A DNA stretch of 64,000 nucleotides, from positions 3,348,001 through 3,412,000 of the forward strand of contig NZ_CP118158.1 in the NCBI RefSeq assembly GCF_028747785.1, written 5' to 3'. Below are positions 42,567-51,711 of the stretch, piece after piece; position 1 is the first letter of the stretch; every line of letters starts with the position of its first letter. Made by a program: the position numbers and the translations under genes. The stretch comes from Halosimplex aquaticum. Lineage in GTDB: Archaea; Halobacteriota; Halobacteria; Halobacteriales; Haloarculaceae. The notes beneath the pieces were generated by a model, which did no database searches, was not told the origin of the DNA, and was given only the letters and a program-made list of their open reading frames with translations.

Positions 42567-43547
42567 TCAGTCCTCGTGACGGGCGCGGACGCGGGGATTG
42601 AACAGCTTGTCCGTCGACTGGGAGATGAGGATGAGGCCCAGCGACAGGGTGACGACGGCGAGGATGGGCCAGACGATCCAGTGGAACATCGACCACGTCG
42701 TCAGCGCGCCGTTGGTGTAGGCCTGGTCGATGAGCACGCCCCAGTTCTCCTGGGAGTAGGGAAGCACGCCCAGGTAGTAGAGCCCGACCGACGCGAACAG
42801 CACGCCGCGCATCGAACTCATGAAGTTGTACATGACGTAGGGCATCATGTTGGGCAGGATGTCCTTCGAGAGGACGCTCCGGGTCGTGACGCCCATCGCG
42901 CGGGCGGCCTCGACGTACTCCTCCTCGCGGATCGAGAGCACCTGCGAGCGGAGGTTCCGGGCGAGACCGCCCCAGCCGTTGATCCCGAGGAGTATCCCGA
43001 TGAGGATCGGGTTCTTGGGATTGAGCGTCACCGCGAGGACGATGATCAGCGGCAGTCCGGGGATCGTCAGCGCGACGTCGGTCGCCGTCGAGAGCACGCT
43101 GTCGATCCGCCCGCCGGCGAATCCGGCGAGGGTCCCGACGATCGTCCCGACGACGACGACGAACAGCCCGCCGCTGAACATCATCGTCAGCACGGGCGGT
43201 GTCCCGTAGACGATGAGTTTGAGCAGGTCGCGGCCCTGCGGGTCGGTCCCCAGCGGATGGGCCATCGTCTGGAACGGCTGGGTGAGCCGCTCGCCGGCCC
43301 ACATCGAGGTGGGCTCCAGCAGCCACGTGCCGAGCGTCGCCGTTGCGAGGTACAGCAGGACGATCCCGAATCCGACGAGCGCGCGGTAGTCGTTCAGCAG
43401 TATCTTCCCCGGGATGACCACGTACGCGTAGAGGATGTCCCGGAGCGTGTCTTCCCACGTGTACTCCACGTCGGAGACGACTTCGAGGGGGATCTCGTCG
43501 TCGTCGATCGCCGCGTCGGCGACGTTGTCGATGGACGCGTCGCTCAT
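42567..43547 (-). CDS. ABC importer 2, DppC/OppC-type permease
   Basis: A 326-residue permease with a charged N-terminal region (about 50 residues), then a first helix (ALVGFGIVLLYLATATLGTWL), the conserved HPLGTDPQGRDL and the BPD_transp_1 core with YVEAARAMGVTTRSVLSKDILPNMMPYV, the EAA loop. It ends the importer 2 operon; its start codon overlaps the stop of the DppB gene (ATGA). By eye it matches the importer 1 counterpart in order and length, with perhaps 40-50% identical residues in the core, so the two systems are paralogous. Confidence 0.93.
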   Translation of the reverse strand: MSDASIDNVADAAIDDDEIPLEVVSDVEYTWEDTLRDILYAYVVIPGKILLNDYRALVGFGIVLLYLATATLGTWLLEPTSMWAGERLTQPFQTMAHPLGTDPQGRDLLKLIVYGTPPVLTMMFSGGLFVVVVGTIVGTLAGFAGGRIDSVLSTATDVALTIPGLPLIIVLAVTLNPKNPILIGILLGINGWGGLARNLRSQVLSIREEEYVEAARAMGVTTRSVLSKDILPNMMPYVMYNFMSSMRGVLFASVGLYYLGVLPYSQENWGVLIDQAYTNGALTTWSMFHWIVWPILAVVTLSLGLILISQSTDKLFNPRVRARHED

Positions 43548-44551
43548 TTGGATTCACCTCGCGCTTCGATTCGCGGGTCGAGTTTCCCGTACGTCAGGTC
43601 GGCGACGAACACGCCGATGACGACGGCGATGGTGATGATCAGGAACGCGCCCATCATCACCGGGTAGTCCCGCCGGAGCGTCGAGTCCAGCAGGAGGTAG
43701 CCGACGCCGCGGTAGCTGAAGATCTGTTCGAGGATGACCGACCCGCCGAACAGGAAGCCGATCTGGATCAGCATCCCCGTGTACAGCGGGAGGATGGCGT
43801 TGCGGGCGACGTACCGGTAGGAGATCCGGAAGTCCGAGAGCCCGCGCAGGCGCGCGCCGCGGATGTAGTCCGACCCGAGGGTCTGGATGCTGTTGGCGCG
43901 CATGCTCAGCGCGATGCCGCCGAAGCCGGTCACGACGAGTGAGATGATCGGGAGCGCCCCGTGATAGAGGACGCTCTTGTAGAACGCCAGCGACCCCGGT
44001 TCGAGCCCGGAGGCGTACTTCCCGCCCTGCGGGAACACGTCCCACTGGAACGCGAAGAAGAAGATGAGCATGAACGCGAACACGTAGAACGGCGTCGAGA
44101 CGAGGAACGTGGCGACCGAGGAGGTGGCGACGTCGAAGTTGCTCCCCTCGGTGTAGGCCATCATCGCCCCGAGCAGGATGCCGATGACGTACTGGCACGC
44201 GATCGCGACCGAGAGCAGGAACACCGTCCACGGCAACACGTCCGCTAGCAGGGTCGACACCTCGACGCCCTGGATGTACGAGTAGCCCATGTTCCCCTGG
44301 AAGGTGGTGACGACGTAGTCGATATACTGCCGCCAGAGCGGCTCGTCGGGCTTGACGTTCAGGTAGAGGCGGACCTGCCGGTTGATCTCCGCGTCGGACA
44401 TCGTCGCGCCGTAGCGCTGGTAGAGCTCGGCGCGCATCCGGTCGATGGGACTGCCCGGCATCAGCCGGATCATGAAGAACGTCAGCGTGATCGTGATGTA
44501 GGTGACCAGGAACCCCATCCCGAGGCGGCGCAGGACCCACTTCCACTGCAT
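43544..44551 (-). CDS. ABC importer 2, DppB/OppB-type permease
   Basis: A 335-residue permease with the family N-terminus (LRRLGMGFLVTYITITLTFFMIRLMPGSP), a periplasmic-side loop with PLWRQYIDYV, and YIRGARLRGLSDFRISYRYVARNAILPLYTG, the EAA loop to the ATPase. Six helices predicted. Its start codon shares one base with the stop of the ATPase gene (TGATG), so the genes are translationally coupled. Confidence 0.93.
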   Translation of the reverse strand: MQWKWVLRRLGMGFLVTYITITLTFFMIRLMPGSPIDRMRAELYQRYGATMSDAEINRQVRLYLNVKPDEPLWRQYIDYVVTTFQGNMGYSYIQGVEVSTLLADVLPWTVFLLSVAIACQYVIGILLGAMMAYTEGSNFDVATSSVATFLVSTPFYVFAFMLIFFFAFQWDVFPQGGKYASGLEPGSLAFYKSVLYHGALPIISLVVTGFGGIALSMRANSIQTLGSDYIRGARLRGLSDFRISYRYVARNAILPLYTGMLIQIGFLFGGSVILEQIFSYRGVGYLLLDSTLRRDYPVMMGAFLIITIAVVIGVFVADLTYGKLDPRIEARGESK

Positions 44552-46683
44552 CAGTCGTCACCTCCCACCGTCGCCGCGTCCTCGTGGATCGGCTCGCTCT
44601 CCCAGTAGGGGTGGCCCTCGCGCTCCCGGAAGCAGGCCGCCGCGTGGTCGGGGTCCTGCAGCTCCGGTTTCATCGTCGTACAGGCTTCGCGGGCCTTCGG
44701 ACACCGCGGGTGGAACCGGCAGCCCGAAGGGGGATCGATCGGGTCCGGCACGTCGATGTCGACGATGGGCGCCTCGCCCGTCTCCTCGTCGGACTTGATG
44801 TTCGTCGTCGACCAGTGGAGCGCCTTGGTGTAGGGGTGTTTCGGGTTCTGTACGATCTCTTCGGCGGGGCCGATCTCGATGATCTCCCCGAGGTACATGA
44901 CGGCGATCCGGCCCCCAGCGCGCCCGGCCAGGTACCGGGCGTTTGTGAGGTTGTGGCTGATGAACACGTACGAGGTGTCGAACAGATCCTGGAGCGTCAG
45001 CATCTGGTCCATCATGTCGACGCGCATCGACACGTCGAGCGCGGAGACGGCCTCGTCGGCGAGGATCACGTCCGGGTTCATCAGCAGTGCGCGGATGAGC
45101 GCGACGCGCTGTTGCTCGCCGCCGCTCAGCTGGTGGGGATACCGGTCGGCGTAGTCCTCGGGTGGGGTCATCCCCGCGGCTTCGAGCATCGCGAGGACGC
45201 GCGCCTGTCGGTCCTCCTTGTCCAGATCGGGTTTCCAGCGTTTCAGCGGCACCTGCAGGATCGGGGAGACCTTGCGGTTGGGGTTGAGCGAACTCCCCGG
45301 GTCCTGGTGAATGATCTGCAGCGCGCGTCGAATCTTCCCGTAGTCGGCGTCGTTGTCGCCGCGCTTGGCGGCCCAGACGTCGTCGCCGCGGTAGTTGACC
45401 GATCCACCGGTCGGTTCCTGCAGCCCGACGGCCGTCTTGCCGAGCGTCGTCTTGCCGCAGCCGGACTCGCCGACGACGGCGACGACGTCGTTCTCGTAGA
45501 CGTCGAGGTCGACGCCGTCCACCGCCTTGACCACGTCCGGTTCGCTGAAGAAGTCGAGCAGGCCGGTGTCCTCCTCGAAGTGCACTTCGAGGTCTTCGAG
45601 CGTGACCACCGGCTCGTCGGACTGGCTGCCATCGTACACCTCCGCCGGGGCGTCGGACGCCTCTTCCTCCAGGACGAGCGGTAGTTCCCGTTCGACCTGG
45701 TCGTGGTGGTGACAGGCGACCTCCTGGTCGGGCGCGATCTGCGCCCGCGGCGGGTCGTCGGTCTGGCACTCGCTCGTCGCCAGCGGGCACCGCGGGTGGT
45801 ACGAACAGCCCTCCGGGACGTCGACGGGGTCGGGCGCCGACCCCTCGATGGACCGGAGTTCGTCGAGCGGCGTCTCCAGGTTCGGGACGCTGTTGAGCAG
45901 CGACCGCGTGTAGGGGTGTCTGGAGTTGGCCAGATCGTCGGTCGGGAACACCTCGATCACGTCGAAGGCGTACATGACCGCGATGCGGTCACAGAGGTCC
46001 TTGACCAGCGGGAGGTCGTGCGTGATGAAGAGGATCGTCAGGTCGTACTTCTCCTGCAGGTCGTCGAGCAGCGCGAGGATCGACCGCTGCATCAGCAGGT
46101 CGAGCGCCGCGGTCGGCTCGTCCATCACGAGGACGTTCGGGTCGAGGATGAGCGAAAGCGCGACGAGCGCGCGCTGTTTCATCCCGCCCGACAGCTCGTG
46201 GGGATACGTGTCCAGCACCCGTTCGGGTTCGAGGTGGAGGTCGGTCAGGAGTTCGCGGGCGTGCTCCATCCCCTCGTCGACGTCCCGGTCGTGGGCCTTC
46301 AGGGTCTCCACGAAGTGCCCGCGGATGGTCATCGTCGGGTTGAAGAAGCTCATCGCGCCCTGGAAGACCATCGCGATCTCCTCCCAGCGGAGCGCGCGGA
46401 GGTCGTCGTCGTCGAGGTCGAGGACGTCGACCTGTTCGCCGTCGGCGCGGTTGTAGGTTATCTCGCCGGAGGTCTGCCCCGGGTTGACGACCGCGTCGAG
46501 GATCGCCGAGGCGAGCATCGATTTGCCCGAACCGGACTCGCCGACGACCCCCATGATCTCCCCGCGACGGACGTCGAGTGAGACGTCGTCGAGGACGCGG
46601 GACTCTCCCCGATCCATCGAGAAGCTGACGTCTACTCCCCGCATTTCGAGTACGTTGTCGTGCGTTACCGCCTGTTGTGACAT
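44551..46683 (-). CDS. ABC importer 2, fused double ATPase (DppD-DppF type)
   Basis: A 710-residue protein with two full nucleotide-binding domains: GESGSGKS, LSGGMKQRAL and VLVMDEPTAALD in the first; GESGCGKT, LSGGEQQRV and VILADEAVSALD in the second, where the usual DEP is DEA. Both oligopeptide C-terminal cysteine clusters are of normal length (GCSYHPRCPLATSEC; GCRFHPRCPKAREAC followed by a later Cys), each expected to bind one metal cluster. It lies 132 bases after the binding-protein gene. Compared with the importer 1 ATPase it lacks the insertion in the second cluster. Confidence 0.93.
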   Translation of the reverse strand: MSQQAVTHDNVLEMRGVDVSFSMDRGESRVLDDVSLDVRRGEIMGVVGESGSGKSMLASAILDAVVNPGQTSGEITYNRADGEQVDVLDLDDDDLRALRWEEIAMVFQGAMSFFNPTMTIRGHFVETLKAHDRDVDEGMEHARELLTDLHLEPERVLDTYPHELSGGMKQRALVALSLILDPNVLVMDEPTAALDLLMQRSILALLDDLQEKYDLTILFITHDLPLVKDLCDRIAVMYAFDVIEVFPTDDLANSRHPYTRSLLNSVPNLETPLDELRSIEGSAPDPVDVPEGCSYHPRCPLATSECQTDDPPRAQIAPDQEVACHHHDQVERELPLVLEEEASDAPAEVYDGSQSDEPVVTLEDLEVHFEEDTGLLDFFSEPDVVKAVDGVDLDVYENDVVAVVGESGCGKTTLGKTAVGLQEPTGGSVNYRGDDVWAAKRGDNDADYGKIRRALQIIHQDPGSSLNPNRKVSPILQVPLKRWKPDLDKEDRQARVLAMLEAAGMTPPEDYADRYPHQLSGGEQQRVALIRALLMNPDVILADEAVSALDVSMRVDMMDQMLTLQDLFDTSYVFISHNLTNARYLAGRAGGRIAVMYLGEIIEIGPAEEIVQNPKHPYTKALHWSTTNIKSDEETGEAPIVDIDVPDPIDPPSGCRFHPRCPKAREACTTMKPELQDPDHAAACFREREGHPYWESEPIHEDAATVGGDD

Positions 46684-46815
46684 GTGTTGTAGTTCTCGTG
46701 TCGAAGCTTTATCTTTAGCGTTTAATCATGTACTACTCGGCCACCGGAGATCGGGGCTGTCGGACCCTGATTCGTCGACGTTCGTGGCGAGATGCCGTCG
46801 AGGTGAGCACGTCAC

Positions 46816-48735
46816 TCACTTCGGGCTCATCGCGGGGATCGACATGAACGACCGGTTCGTGAAGTTGATCCCCCACAGCGGGTCGTCCTTGGCCGGCCAG
46901 CTCCAGTCGGAGGTGCTGTACATCATGCCCCAGTTCTCGACGTTCGTCGGGATCGACGGCAGCGTGTAGTTGTAGATCCACGCGAGACGTTCGAGCTGCT
47001 TGGTGTACTCTTCGCCGGTGAGCTGCGCGAGGCCGTTGACTTCCTCGCGGACGTTGACTTCCTCCGTGCTCCCTTCCCAGTCGCCGACGGGCATGGGGAC
47101 CTCGACGGTGGCCGGGAAGTGGACCATGCTGTTCTCCTCGAACATCGTGCTCATGTACGACACCGGCGTCAGCGCGCTCGCGTGCGTCCGCAGCGAGTCC
47201 CAGGTGTCGTCCGAGCGGCCCCACAGGATCGAGCCGAAGTTCTCGTTGACCGAGAAGCTCGTCTCGAAGCCGAACTGGTTCAGCTGGCTCATCGTCGCCT
47301 GGCCCGTCGTCGGCCAGTGGTGGTAGTTCGGCGAGATGTGGTCGATCGTGAACGTCTCGCCGTCGTACTGCCACGTCCCGTTCTCCTTCGAGAACCCGAG
47401 GTCCTGGAGCATCGACGTCGCCTTCTCGTGGTCGACCTCGTAGGTTCGGAGCTGGTCGTGGATGTTCGGGAGCGCCTCCTCGACGTTGAAGAACACGCCG
47501 TCGGCGCGTTCGAGCGCCGTCGTCCGGGTCGGGTGGGCGCGCCCGATGCCCTCGTTGTCGAGGACGTACGCGATCGCCTGCCGGAACTTCGGATTCGCGT
47601 AGATCTCCGGGACGTCTTCGGCGCTGGTGTTCCAGTTGAGGGCGAATCCCTGGACCGCCGTCCCCGCCCGGATGACGACTTCCTTGCTGTCGTCGCTCTG
47701 GATCCGTTCGATGTGTTCGGGCTGGGGAAGCGGACCGGCCTCGATGTCGCCCGAGAGGAACGCCGAGATCGGCTGTGCGCGGCCCCCCGCCGCGTCGAAG
47801 TTCTCGATGCGACCGGAGAAGTTCACGTCGGTGTGGTACCCCTCGTTCGGGACCAGTTCCGCGACCGTCTCGGTCGAGGACGCGATCTCCCACGGCCCGC
47901 AGGTGACAGTCTCGTCGATGGGGAAGTCCTGGAACTCGGTGAGCTCCTGGTCGATCGAGTTGATCTCCTCCTCGCTGGAGGCGTCTTCGAGCCGCTGGAG
48001 GAAGGAGACGAACTCCGTCTCCTCGCCGTTGACCTCGCGGGGCGGGTTGAGGTGGAAGTCCTGCGTGAACAGCTGTTTGGCGGCGTAGTCAGTGTTCAGC
48101 TGGCCGAGTTCGATAACCGCAGTCTTCTCGCCGTCGGCGTAGATGCGGTCCATGTTCGCCCACAGGACCGTGTCGTATCCCAGCTGTTTGTTGATCTTGA
48201 GGTTTAGGACGACGTCGTCGGCGGTCACCTCGTCGCCGGAGGTCCACTGCCAGTCGTCGAACAGTTTCATCGTGATCGTCCCGCCGTCGCGGTCGATGTC
48301 GAGGGACTCGACGCCGGTCTCGATGAACTGGTTGTACGTCTGGGTCGTCTCCTTGTTGAACTCCGCCGATGTCGACCAGCGGGCGAGGTGCGGGTGGACC
48401 GCCCACGCCAGCGCGTGGTAGTTCGCCGACTGCCCCCACGGGTTCCCGATCTGGGACTGGGACTCGATCGCCCCCGGCAGGAAGGTGTGGAACTCCGGCA
48501 TGTTCCCGCCGCTGGTCCCGCCACCGTCGCCACCACCGTCTCCACCGCCCCCATCGCCACCGCCGTCGCCGCCGTCGCCGCCGCCGTTGACCGGCGTCAC
48601 GTCTTGGTCGTTCGACCCACATCCGGCGAGCATCACCGCCGTGACGCCACCGGCCCCCTGGAGCATCCGACGACGCGAGATCTTCCCACCGCTATACCAC
48701 TGGTTACCGCTGGAAGTGCCGCTATCTTTTGACAT
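46816..48735 (-). CDS. ABC importer 2, extracellular solute-binding lipoprotein (family 5)
   Basis: A 639-residue SBP_bac_5 protein. RRR (21-23), a hydrophobic run and lipobox LAGC (Cys39) show Tat export with lipid anchoring; a glycine/aspartate repeat (GGDGGGDGG, about 50-80) is a flexible linker. The mature domain includes FDDWQWTSGDEVTADDVVLN, the family site near the substrate pocket, and a C-terminal lobe with WIYNYTLPSIPTNVENWG. First gene of importer 2. The ATG at 48735 was chosen by the signal peptide; the TATA element at 48771-48778 predicts a leader of about 10-15 bases. Substrate unknown; peptide or oligosaccharide. Confidence 0.93.
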   Translation of the reverse strand: MSKDSGTSSGNQWYSGGKISRRRMLQGAGGVTAVMLAGCGSNDQDVTPVNGGGDGGDGGGDGGGGDGGGDGGGTSGGNMPEFHTFLPGAIESQSQIGNPWGQSANYHALAWAVHPHLARWSTSAEFNKETTQTYNQFIETGVESLDIDRDGGTITMKLFDDWQWTSGDEVTADDVVLNLKINKQLGYDTVLWANMDRIYADGEKTAVIELGQLNTDYAAKQLFTQDFHLNPPREVNGEETEFVSFLQRLEDASSEEEINSIDQELTEFQDFPIDETVTCGPWEIASSTETVAELVPNEGYHTDVNFSGRIENFDAAGGRAQPISAFLSGDIEAGPLPQPEHIERIQSDDSKEVVIRAGTAVQGFALNWNTSAEDVPEIYANPKFRQAIAYVLDNEGIGRAHPTRTTALERADGVFFNVEEALPNIHDQLRTYEVDHEKATSMLQDLGFSKENGTWQYDGETFTIDHISPNYHHWPTTGQATMSQLNQFGFETSFSVNENFGSILWGRSDDTWDSLRTHASALTPVSYMSTMFEENSMVHFPATVEVPMPVGDWEGSTEEVNVREEVNGLAQLTGEEYTKQLERLAWIYNYTLPSIPTNVENWGMMYSTSDWSWPAKDDPLWGINFTNRSFMSIPAMSPK

Positions 48736-48770
48736 TGCTGAACGCCTGTTCGCTCCTTTACGACCGGTGT

Positions 48771-48778
48771 ATTTATAC
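48771..48778 (-). promoter_or_regulatory. TATA element of the importer 2 operon
   Basis: On the minus strand GTATAAAT sits 36-43 bases before the binding-protein ATG at 48735, within an imperfect palindrome (plus strand GGTGTATTTATACC, 48767-48780). The remaining divergent gap to 49059 also contains CTCGCGAG (48804-48811). The palindrome over the TATA box resembles the arrangement at importer 1, but the sequences differ. Confidence 0.45.
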
Positions 48779-49028
48779 CATTTTATTATTTCATTTATAG
48801 TACTCTCGCGAGTGAATGTTCTCCAATGCAATTGCGGTTTTCGTTCTCCCGCGATCGTGAGGGTGGCATCTGCCGTCGAAATGAGTGAACTAACGGCGTA
48901 CGGACTCCTGTTTCGTCCTTACAGTCGTTCCGAGAGCCCGTCGTGCGGGAGAGTCGGTGGACCGACCGACGACTTCATCGGGGCGGTCGTTGACCGAAGC
49001 CGACCAATCCGTGACCGACGGGACGTAC

Positions 49029-49037
49029 TTTTATATA
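49029..49037 (+). promoter_or_regulatory. TATA element of the mannonate-dehydratase-like gene
   Basis: TTTTATATA (49029-49037) lies 23-31 bases before the ATG at 49060, which implies a leaderless mRNA beginning at that ATG. It argues against the in-frame GTG at 49039, which would lie upstream of the transcription start. Confidence 0.55.
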
Positions 49038-49059
49038 GGTGAATCCGGTACTGGGCCCT

Positions 49060-50121
49060 ATGACTGCGGGAAGCAGCACGTCTTCTCTCACCCTCGAAGA
49101 GCTTCCGATGCGGGTGGGGGCGGGACAGTTCATGGATCCGACGCCCGAGCGCTTGCGGTACGTGAAGCAACTCGGCGGGTCGGACGTCCTTCTGAACATG
49201 TATCAGGTCGACGATCCCGACTACGACCACATGCCCGACGACGAGCGGGTGCCGCTGTCGAGCGATGGGCCGTGGTCGGTCGAATCACTGTGCGAACTCC
49301 GCGAGCGCGTCGAGGCCGAGGGGTTGCGGCTCGCGGCCATCGAGAACGTCCCGGTCTCGTTCTACGAGGACGTGATGCTGAACGGCCCGAATCGCGACGC
49401 GCAACTCGCGGCCCTCAAAGAAACCATCCGGAACATGGGTGCGGCGGGCATCCCCATCTTCGGGTATCACTGGGCGCCGGCGGGCGTCTGGCGGACCGGG
49501 TGGGAGGAGACCCGCGGCGGCGCGGACGTCTCGGTCTTCGACGGCGACGCGATCGACACCGAGGAGTTGACCCACGACCGGGAGTACTCGGAAGCCGAAC
49601 TGTGGGCCAACTACGAGTACTTCCTCGACGAACTGCTCCCCGTGGCCGAAGAAGCGGGCGTGACGCTGGCGTTGCACCCGAGCGACCCGCCGATGGAGCG
49701 ACTGGGTGGGGTCCCCCAGCTGTTCCGGAATTTCGAGAACTTCCAGCGGGCGATGAACTATCGGGACAGCGACTATCACGGCCTGGATCTGTGTCTGGGC
49801 TGCTGGTCGGAGATGGGCGCGCCGCTCGAAGACGTGATCCGCTATTTCGGCGAGCGCGAGGAGATCGTCTACGTCCACTTCCGCGACGTGTCGGGGACCG
49901 TCCCGCGCTTCGCCGAGGACTTCATCGACCGGGGCAACTACGACGAGTACGCGCTGTTGAAACTCCTCGACGAAGTGGGGTTCTCGGGACTGATGATCCC
50001 CGACCACACGCCCCACCTCGAGGGCGACACCGACTGGGAGCACCGCGGCCGCGCGTTCACAATCGGCTACATCCGCGGCATGCTCCGGGCCATGCGAGCC
50101 GAGAGGCCGTCTGGGACGTAG
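49060..50121 (+). CDS. Mannonate dehydratase (UxuA)-family TIM-barrel enzyme
   Basis: A 353-residue TIM-barrel protein. Motifs: MRVGAGQFMDPTPERLRYVKQLG (N-terminus), GIPIFGYHWAPAGVWRTG, LALHPSDPP (His and Asp metal ligands), LCLGCWSEMG (Cys/Met region as in UxuA) and MIPDHTPH (final Asp-His). UxuA removes water from D-mannonate to give 2-keto-3-deoxygluconate in hexuronate breakdown. Residues agree with UxuA but the protein is somewhat shorter than the bacterial enzyme, so a related sugar acid is possible. The divergent importer 2 shares its control region, so a hexuronate oligomer is a candidate for that transporter. Confidence 0.8.
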   Translation: MTAGSSTSSLTLEELPMRVGAGQFMDPTPERLRYVKQLGGSDVLLNMYQVDDPDYDHMPDDERVPLSSDGPWSVESLCELRERVEAEGLRLAAIENVPVSFYEDVMLNGPNRDAQLAALKETIRNMGAAGIPIFGYHWAPAGVWRTGWEETRGGADVSVFDGDAIDTEELTHDREYSEAELWANYEYFLDELLPVAEEAGVTLALHPSDPPMERLGGVPQLFRNFENFQRAMNYRDSDYHGLDLCLGCWSEMGAPLEDVIRYFGEREEIVYVHFRDVSGTVPRFAEDFIDRGNYDEYALLKLLDEVGFSGLMIPDHTPHLEGDTDWEHRGRAFTIGYIRGMLRAMRAERPSGT

Positions 50122-51312
50122 CGACACCGGGCATCCCTTTTCGCGGTCCACTAACCGGCCGACGCTCTGCGTTTCTCTCCGACGAAGTCCGAGCGTCTGC
50201 TACGACTTTACCTCGCGCTCTGCTATTGATCCACTCATGTTGGAAACGGTGTTCTCGCGAGATATCAGGTAAAATTCTCCGGGAGAGTACCAGGGGATCC
50301 ACGAGCGCCGTCTTCGGTGAGGTGCAACACCGGGAGACGAACCGAGAGAGATTACAAACATAATCTTGCAATTTGGACCGACTGGTTCCAGCGATGATGG
50401 AAATTAGCAACACGCAGGTTCCCGGTAACCGAGTGAGGCGCAAATTTAATCCAACGGAACGCTGGCACCGACCCGATATTCTGGTGGCTACGACCGGCCT
50501 CAGACTTGGCACACCAGGCTGGTGAGCCACCACACGTCGCCCTCGACTTTGGTTTTCGACTCCGACCGACTTTCGCCGTATTCTATCGACCTTTTTACCG
50601 CCACATATTATCAGAATCAATCTAATACGACCGTTTAATAAAATTCTCTACTTTTTATTGAGGAAAGTATCTGTTTGAGAGTCTAAGAACATATCTCTGG
50701 AAGTCAAACACAGCCCAGTAGCTGATCTCGGGTACCAATAGAACAGAACGACCTCGATCTCCAGGTCGCTGCGTGAAACCAGAATAGATCGCCTGTAAAG
50801 CCTCAAAAGCCGAAGATATGCGCCTTCCCATGCAACTGTTGCGTCACTCTAAGGTGCGGCAATATGTGTCGTCACTGCCGGATAGTTTTCCGCCCGTACC
50901 GCTTCGCGTCCATCACGAAAGTCGCGGATCTCCCCTTTTAATTCCGTAATACTGCTGTTCTTCTGACTGTCCTCTCCGATCGAAGGGCTATAAGATAAAT
51001 TTCGGTGTTATATATCTATATATTATATGTCTGTTCGTTGTGGAGATTTCCCCCCACCATCGCATTATGGTCAAGCGGGGAAGACCCGGATCCCGAATCC
51101 GGTCTGGGGTATCGGGTGGATCGACAATTAAGGGAAGCGAGGTGGTGTCTGATTACAACGGGACGACGTGCAACGGCGTCCCGTCGGCGAATACTACGAA
51201 TAGTGGACTCCGACGCGGAACGCTGAACCCGGGCAGCCGAGTCACAGGACCGATCGAAGCGGCCGCTGGCGACGGGATGGCTTCCGTCGAGCGGTGCCGG
51301 GCGTCGTGCTGT
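50122..51312. other. AT-rich gene-poor stretch
   Basis: About 1.2 kb with clearly lower GC than the window, notably 50575-51040 with runs such as CCGTTTAATAAAATTC and TTATATATCTATATATTATATG. No frame on either strand reads as protein and no known RNA element is visible. It may contain a promoter of a small unseen RNA, or mark the scar of a lost element. No terminal repeats were found by eye. Confidence 0.3.
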
Positions 51313-51489
51313 TCACTCGTCGGAGTACTCGAAGTACTCGATCCGGTCGCGGTCGATCTCTTCCCACGTCCCGTCGGTCAGCTGTTCGGTCACTCGATGG
51401 ATATCGTCCTCACCCGGGAACAGGAGGATACGGAGCCGTCGCGGCGCGGTGTCGACGGGGTGGTATTCGAGTTTGAAGATCTCTTCCAT
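51313..51489 (-). CDS. Conserved haloarchaeal small acidic protein
   Basis: Fifty-eight residues starting MEEIFKLEYHPVD, strand-rich in the middle (RLRILLFPGEDDIHRVTEQL) and ending EEIDRDRIEYFEYSDE. The start at 51489 fits the first protein-like residue; an upstream ATG adds 15 less convincing residues. Isolated gene, function unknown. Confidence 0.65.
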   Translation of the reverse strand: MEEIFKLEYHPVDTAPRRLRILLFPGEDDIHRVTEQLTDGTWEEIDRDRIEYFEYSDE

Positions 51490-51711
51490 GCGAGTTCCAC
51501 CGGCCCGGCACCAGATTCTCTCTGGCAGACACAATAACGTCTGCTATTTACGGAGCGGGCGCTGGGCCTGTTCAGCGGGGGAATTCGCCGGACGGTGGAC
51601 GAATCGTCCGCCGTTTTCCCCTGGTGCGAGTCCCGGGCGCCGGCAGGCCGGTCGCGGCCGCCCTGCAGTATCCGCCCGGCCACCGATTACGCGCGGCGCC
51701 GTACCGCGGGC

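Noticed and set aside
48486-48596. Second Gly-rich tract as a repeat element
   Set aside because: Also the flexible linker of a binding lipoprotein (importer 2).
50057-50620. Minus-strand frame of 187 codons after the mannonate-dehydratase-like gene
   Set aside because: Arg/Ser/Cys-rich without motif, starts inside AT-rich DNA with no promoter at the right distance; probably not coding.
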